This document shows positions 59,736 to 64,000 of a DNA stretch of 64,000 nucleotides, piece after piece. How positions within the stretch are numbered: the stretch's first letter is position 1; every line of letters begins with the position of its first letter. Origin of the DNA: Luidia sarsii. Its lineage: Eukaryota > Echinodermata > Asteroidea > Paxillosida > Luidiidae. The stretch is from contig OX465107.1 of assembly GCA_949987565.1 (NCBI GenBank), positions 4,409,212 through 4,473,211 on the forward strand. The letters are read 5' to 3'. The notes beneath the pieces are model-generated. The model was not told the origin of the DNA. It saw nothing but the letters and a program-made list of their open reading frames with translations, and made no database searches. Made by a program: the position numbers and the translations under genes.

Positions 59736-59980
59736 ACAACCCTACTCCAAGTCAAAATCAAGCATTTTCTCTCTGACTGAGACTGCAATACTGTATATGG
59801 ATAATATCAACCAAACCAGGCCAATGCAAACTGAAAAATAAATAAATAAAACCAACATGCAAAAATATTGCAAACTGCTTACTGGCAAAAATGACCAAAA
59901 TTCAAATTAAACAAAATACATTTCAATCCTAGCAGGACCTTTTTTTTCAAAGGTATAGAAAGAAAAATAAGAAGTTCACT

Positions 59981-60042
59981 TATCCATTAAGCAGCTTTAA
60001 CAGTTCCTGCGTGTTCTGCATGAGGTGTTGCTGCGCCAAACC
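59981..60042 (-). CDS. Terminal coding exon of an unidentified host gene
   Basis: After a TTTTTTCAG acceptor (minus strand) the exon reads (G)LAQQHLMQNTQELLKLLNG followed by TAA. It begins in phase 1 and completes a Gly codon with the G left by exon 60971-60860. Composition suggests an amphipathic C-terminal helix. The protein was not recognised. Confidence 0.5.
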
Positions 60043-60859
60043 TGAAAAAACATCAAACAAGACAAATGTGAGGATGATAACATTTTCTCAAGCTTTATGA
60101 AGATGCATACAGAAAGATGAGAGAATATTTGCCATTGGATGATTTGAATAAAAGAAATGAAGTTGATTGACAGCGTACAAAATGAAAAATGAAAAAGGCT
60201 ACAAAGCATTCTCGTCTTCCATCTTTCTCTGACCTTGAGCCACTGTCTGTTCTATTCAACAATATGCTTCTTTCACAATAAGTGCATGTTTCCTGATGAG
60301 ATTAATTTGTCTGTAAACTAAGATCTGCAGTTGGTTGGCAAGGCCAGCCCTGGCCTTTGTTAATTGTCCTGCGGCACAAGACTTGGCTCACCATTAGATG
60401 GAAGACGGTAAATGTGTGCCTCAACAATGTAGTGCTCTGCTGTAATGTGCTCACTGTATTCATTCATTATAACAATCATTCCTCATGAAATTTCTGTCGA
60501 GAGGTTATCAGTTTGTGCATGGTTTTTGTGGTATTCATCTGAACATGGATGGTCGGTGTTGTGAAACCATTGGCCGGCCCTGGCCAGCGCATGACCCTGG
60601 AGAATTTGGGACCCGCAGGAATGTGTCATGTCTACCCCGGACACAATCACTGACTGCTTTCAGGGTTGATGTTTAAAGTATTTCAAACACTTTGAAGTCC
60701 TCAATTTCCTCAGGGAAAAAGAACACAAAATAATGCCCAAAACAAAAGGTCTAGAAGTGATATAAATAGATGTGAGGCTTCTCTCTGTCTAGTTTTGTGT
60801 CAAGAATGGATGCCGTTTGTGAAAATCAGAAAATAATCTGAAGCAATGGTTTGACATAC

Positions 60860-60971
60860 CTAGATTAGTCCTCTTCTTTCTTCTTACCCCTCCTATCCTC
60901 TCCATCCTCCAAATCTGCTCAACATCATCCTGCTCATCCTCCTCAAGTCTATCAGCATAGCGGTGCTTGGC
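60860..60971 (-). CDS. Internal exon of an unidentified host gene
   Basis: 112 bases between CTGTCCTAG and GTATGTC: AKHRYADRLEEDEQDDVEQI, then WRMERIGGVRRKKRTNL plus one base. It is acidic then basic, possibly a short coiled region with a nuclear-type basic patch. The splice phase fits the terminal exon exactly. An internal GGGGTAAGA could be an alternative donor but does not fit that phase. Confidence 0.55.
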
Positions 60972-61201
60972 CTAGGACAGAATAGCAACAGTAAATGGAA
61001 TAGTGTGCAGCAATACACCACCAGCCCTTTTCCATAAATCAACGCAGTTGTGATTCAGTCAGGGTTTACCCTACTAGATGCAATAAGCACTGAGCACCAA
61101 GTACTCTGCCTGATTCATTGCTGAACAAAATACAAGCAAATGTCATGCATGCACGCAGTACCCACTGCTATACAGATTCAAATCCACCACATGACCTTAA
61201 C

Positions 61202-61320
61202 CAGCTCGTCGGTTCAGTGGCTAAGACATCTGCACTAGAAAGCAGGAGTCGTGGATTTGAATCCTGCCCGAGCTGCCTGTATTTTTTCGGCAGGCAATCG
61301 GGTAAAGCACCGAGCAATCA
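61202..61320 (+). repeat. tRNA-derived SINE, copy in duplication 1
   Basis: CAGCTCG ... CGAGCTG acceptor-like arms, GGTTCAGTGGCTAAGAC box A region, GGATTTGAATCC box B, then the tail CTGCCTGTATTTTTTCGGCA and GGCAATCGGGTAAAGC. Confidence 0.75.
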
Positions 61321-61424
61321 GTGCTTATTACATTGAGTAGGGCAAACCTTCATTGAATTACATTCTCCTTGACACAAACAAAATCATATTATATCTTTAG
61401 AACACAATTGTACTTAACATGCTG

Positions 61425-61549
61425 TTGACTGATGGTGAAGGTTTCTCAGTCTTGAAGATCCTGAGGATGTCTTGTGATGTCTGAGGATGTGGTGTGCTAG
61501 CCATCTAATGTCTCAGCTTGTGCTTGGACAATCTTGCAGGCCTTCGGTT
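61425..61549 (-). pseudogene. Broken duplicate of the host exon at 63528-63655
   Basis: Retains DILRIFKTEKPSPSVNSM and LQDCPSTS, but a TGA replaces Trp and an extra segment with a frame change separates the two halves. The intact frame is kept only in the other copy, so this is the decayed duplicate. Confidence 0.5.
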
Positions 61550-61560
61550 AGGTCGTTTAA

Positions 61561-62876
61561 CAGTGTCTGTCTCTTGGTTGTTGCAAGATTGTCACACTTT
61601 CCCTTGAAGCGATGACCCAATGTCAGGATTTCCAATACAGTATTGACAACCAAATAAAGAACAAAAGAAACAATGGAAATAATTTATAAACTGTGATATT
61701 TACAATTCTGTTTACAATTTTTGACAGGGGCAATTTGCCACACATAAGAATCCATATGCCAAGTCTAGATTTAAAGCCCCTACACACCATTTGCACAAAT
61801 CCAAATTTTGACCTGACAAATTTTGTTAAAGTAACTTACTCAAGTGGAAGTAAATACCAGCATCACACATGCTGGAACTTTTAGCACTTGGAATGCTGCT
61901 ATTTTCATGAAAAGTGGTATTTTGTATGAATTGCCAACGGTCGTTTTTAAACGACTTTTGGATGAGAAAAAAAAACATGCTTACCAACCTCAAAGCCCCT
62001 ACACACATATTTGCACAAATTCAACATGGTCCATTATCAATTACTGACAACTGTTTTGAGATTTACTGCGGTACTCCCAATTTTTCCAGTTTTAATACAC
62101 AGTGGCACTATTGAAAATACTACTACCCCGGTAGGTGCATTTTACAATCCTCGAAGCGGACACAGTTTGATAAAAAAATGAGCCAGTTTGTCACAGTATT
62201 CTCGCAACATGGTTGACAGATTGAGCTGTGTGTTATTTCATGCATATGCTGGATTAGACAGAGGATGGATGCGTATCTATAAGACCATTACCAATGGTGT
62301 GTAGAGGATTCAAAGGAATGGGTGAAGTTTCTGGTGTGTAGAAGGAAATTGGCATTAGACTTGGATCCTGTCTTGGCCCGGTAGCTGGTAGGCGTCGTAC
62401 CATAGCCCCAGTGCCAAGCTGGAGGCAATCAACTCCCTAGCGTGGTTGTTTCAACACCAACTGCCGGCTGATTTCAGTGGTCTTTGGCACCGGGCAATTC
62501 AATGCTGCCGCTTAGCGGATCCAGTCTGGCAGTGTGGGCAGGCTAGGCAAAGCCCAAGGGATTGGCAATCTATAAAATAAAAAATAAAAATCTGTATGAG
62601 TCTCGGAACATTCCTCTAGATTGTTTAGATGAACAATGATTTATCATCAATAAATACAATGATACCAAATTCAATAATGCACTGTTATGACTTCAATCTC
62701 TTCAACATCATTCATGATAAGGTTTCAAATTCAATAGTCAACTGTAATGATTTAAATCAAATTAACTTCATTTATGATCAGGTTTAGAGATCTGCTCCTT
62801 TTCTGGAAATGTCTCTGCCAATTGCAACTACCCGGTATAGTCTCCACATCAAATTGTCACATAGATGTAAACTTAC
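61561..62876. other. Probable intron sequence
   Basis: Lies between the candidate host exons. 62350-62600 has an unassigned GC-richer block ending in an A-rich tail (ATAAAATAAAAAATAAAAA), possibly a retroposed element. No coding frame. Confidence 0.4.
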
Positions 62877-63056
62877 GCTTATTGCCTGGACAGTAAGGGT
62901 GGATACGGGTGTGTGGAGGCTGAGTGTTGGGCTGGTACGTGGAGTCGTGGAAGGATCAGTTTCATTCTGATTTATCAAAACTCTGATGGGACCGTGTCGG
63001 AACTGGAGTTCTTCGACTGGAGTTCCCACTCCTGCTGCTTCAGGGACTTCCTGGTT
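62877..63056 (-). CDS. Internal exon of an unidentified host gene
   Basis: Ends at AGC|GTAAGT, a consensus donor. Upstream of the donor: NQEVPEAAGVGTPVEELQFR, HGPIRVLINQNETDPSTTPR, TSPTLSLHTPVSTLTVQAIS. The start is uncertain, because either ACCAAG or AACCAG could be the acceptor (63056 or 63050). Phase 0 matches the following exon (60971-60860). It is Pro/Ser/Thr-rich and probably disordered. Confidence 0.5.
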
Positions 63057-63306
63057 CTTGGTGCGGTCACACAAGCAAATTCAGCAAAAAACTCGCTCAC
63101 ACTCTCAATATAGCCTACCGTACCACCGGCCCTTTTCCACAAATCAACACAATTGTCATTCAGTCAGGGTTTACCCTACTAGATGCAATAAGCACTGAGC
63201 ACCAAGTACTCTGCCTGATTCATTGCTGAACACAATACAAGCAAATGTTATGCATACACGCAGTACCCACTGCTATACAGATTCGAGTCCACCACACGAC
63301 CTCAAC

Positions 63307-63425
63307 CAGCTCGGTGGTCCAGTGGCTAAGACGTCTGCACTAGAAAACAGGAGTCGTGGATTCGATTCCCACCCAATGCAAGCTGCCTGTATTTTTTCCA
63401 GCAGGTAATCATGCAAAGCACTGAG
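63307..63425 (+). repeat. tRNA-derived SINE, copy in duplication 2
   Basis: CAGCTCG head, GTGGTCCAGTGGCTAAGACG, GGATTCGATTCC box B, and tail CTGCCTGTATTTTTTCCAGC. Confidence 0.75.
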
Positions 63426-63527
63426 CAATCAGTACATATTATGTTGAGTAGGGCAAATCTAATTGAATTACATTATTTGACACACACAAAAATAATGTCA
63501 TATCTTTTGAACACAATTGTACTTAAC

Positions 63528-63655
63528 ATGTAGTTGACTGATGGTGAAGGTTTCTTAGTCTTGAAGATCCTGAGGATGTCTTTCATGTGGTGTGCTAGCC
63601 ATCCTGTGTCCCAGCTTGTGCTTGGACAATCTTGCAGGTCCTCTTCCAAAAGTGT
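63528..63655 (-). CDS. Candidate exon of the same host gene
   Basis: Between GTGACAG and GTTAAGT: TLLEEDLQDCPSTSWDTGW, LAHHMKDILRIFKTKKPSPS, VNY. Open throughout, and more intact than the duplicate at 61425. It ends in phase 2, which does not fit directly onto the exon at 63056, so another exon or another gene must intervene. Protein not recognised. Confidence 0.4.
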
Positions 63656-64000
63656 CTGTCACTCAACTGATCCAAGATACTGTTCTCTTGCACAACTTCC
63701 ATTGGCATTAGACGCAAGGAACAGACTATTTAAGCACTGGGATTTGCCATCAAGACTATAGTTCTTAGTCTGCCCTGCCATCTCCTGTTATGTAGTGACA
63801 ACTTTCCTCAGTATCTTCTCTGACATCTAGAGAGAATTTAAAGAAAGAAAGCACACCACCTACATGTACTGTGATATAAATCTGAAGGGAATTTCTACAG
63901 TAGATAGAGCATCACTCGTTGCCTAACCTACCAAATGGTTCATTTCTAAATATTTGGGATAGTACATGTAGTTTACAGTATCATGAAACTGATGCAAACT
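63656..64000. other. Unassigned edge of window
   Basis: No supported gene. A short minus-strand reading from 63830 (SEKILRKVVTT) stops quickly. Confidence 0.4.

Larger units (their letters stand above)
61022..61560. repeat. Segmental duplication, copy 1 (with SINE and broken exon)
   Basis: Aligns with 63129-63655 over ~530 bases: GCCCTTTTCCA, TCAGTCAGGGTTTACCCTAC, the SINE, then GACTGATGGTGAAGGTTTCT and TTGGACAATCTTGCAGG. Confidence 0.85.
63129..63655. repeat. Segmental duplication, copy 2
   Basis: Partner of 61022-61560, same orientation. Confidence 0.85.

Noticed and set aside
62350..62600. Possible second SINE or small RNA with A-rich tail
   Set aside because: The A-rich end is suggestive, but no credible A/B box pair or target duplication was found.

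Overview
The window looks like the genome of a multicellular animal. It has no operons or long intron-free host genes. It contains exon-sized reading frames with GT/AG borders, tRNA-derived SINE-like elements, Penelope-like retroelements (PLEs), hAT and TTAA-type DNA transposons, and very large satellite arrays. The TE mixture and frequent ACATGTAC tracts would suit a marine invertebrate deuterostome (amphioxus, hemichordate or echinoderm), but this is a guess because no host gene could be named.

Region 1 (1-20.9 kb) is a macrosatellite. Each unit has a unique linker carrying an exon-like fragment with an in-frame stop, a ~645 bp polypyrimidine minisatellite, a few 47-bp monomers, and a long array of 44-bp monomers. 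Three linkers (3.9, 10.5 and 13.1 kb) appear identical and a fourth (17.6 kb) is diverged. The last stretch (19.2-20.9 kb) consists only of 47-mers, which seem ancestral to the 44-mers.

Region 2 (20.9-27.6 kb) holds tRNA-like elements, a 2,030-bp perfect array of 290 GCCCTCT heptamers, an adjoining CpG-rich segment, and a ~600 bp long inverted repeat.

Region 3 (27.6-51.7 kb) is a nested mosaic on the minus strand. Repeated exon-like modules of an unrecognised gene (P and R modules) are mixed with PLE copies encoding RT and GIY-YIG domains. One PLE is split by a complete 4.7 kb hAT element (32091-36776) with an intact two-exon transposase of about 803 residues. Another PLE is split by a 3.0 kb hAT element (38838-41848) that itself contains a third hAT-like element (39906-41285). 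A 5.9 kb element with TTAA target duplications (42688-48577) interrupts an R module. Five P/R units then follow in tandem (48.6-51.7 kb).

Region 4 (51.7-64 kb) has dispersed repeats, a TA-flanked MITE, a tandem segmental duplication, a second PLE type bounded by a ~140 bp inverted repeat with hammerhead-like motifs, SINE copies, and minus-strand exons of an unidentified host gene (59981-63655). One of those exons lies in a ~530 bp segment duplicated 2.1 kb away.

The only element that looks functional as read is the hAT transposase. Most other material is transposon debris, repeats, or exons whose gene extends beyond the window or is degraded.
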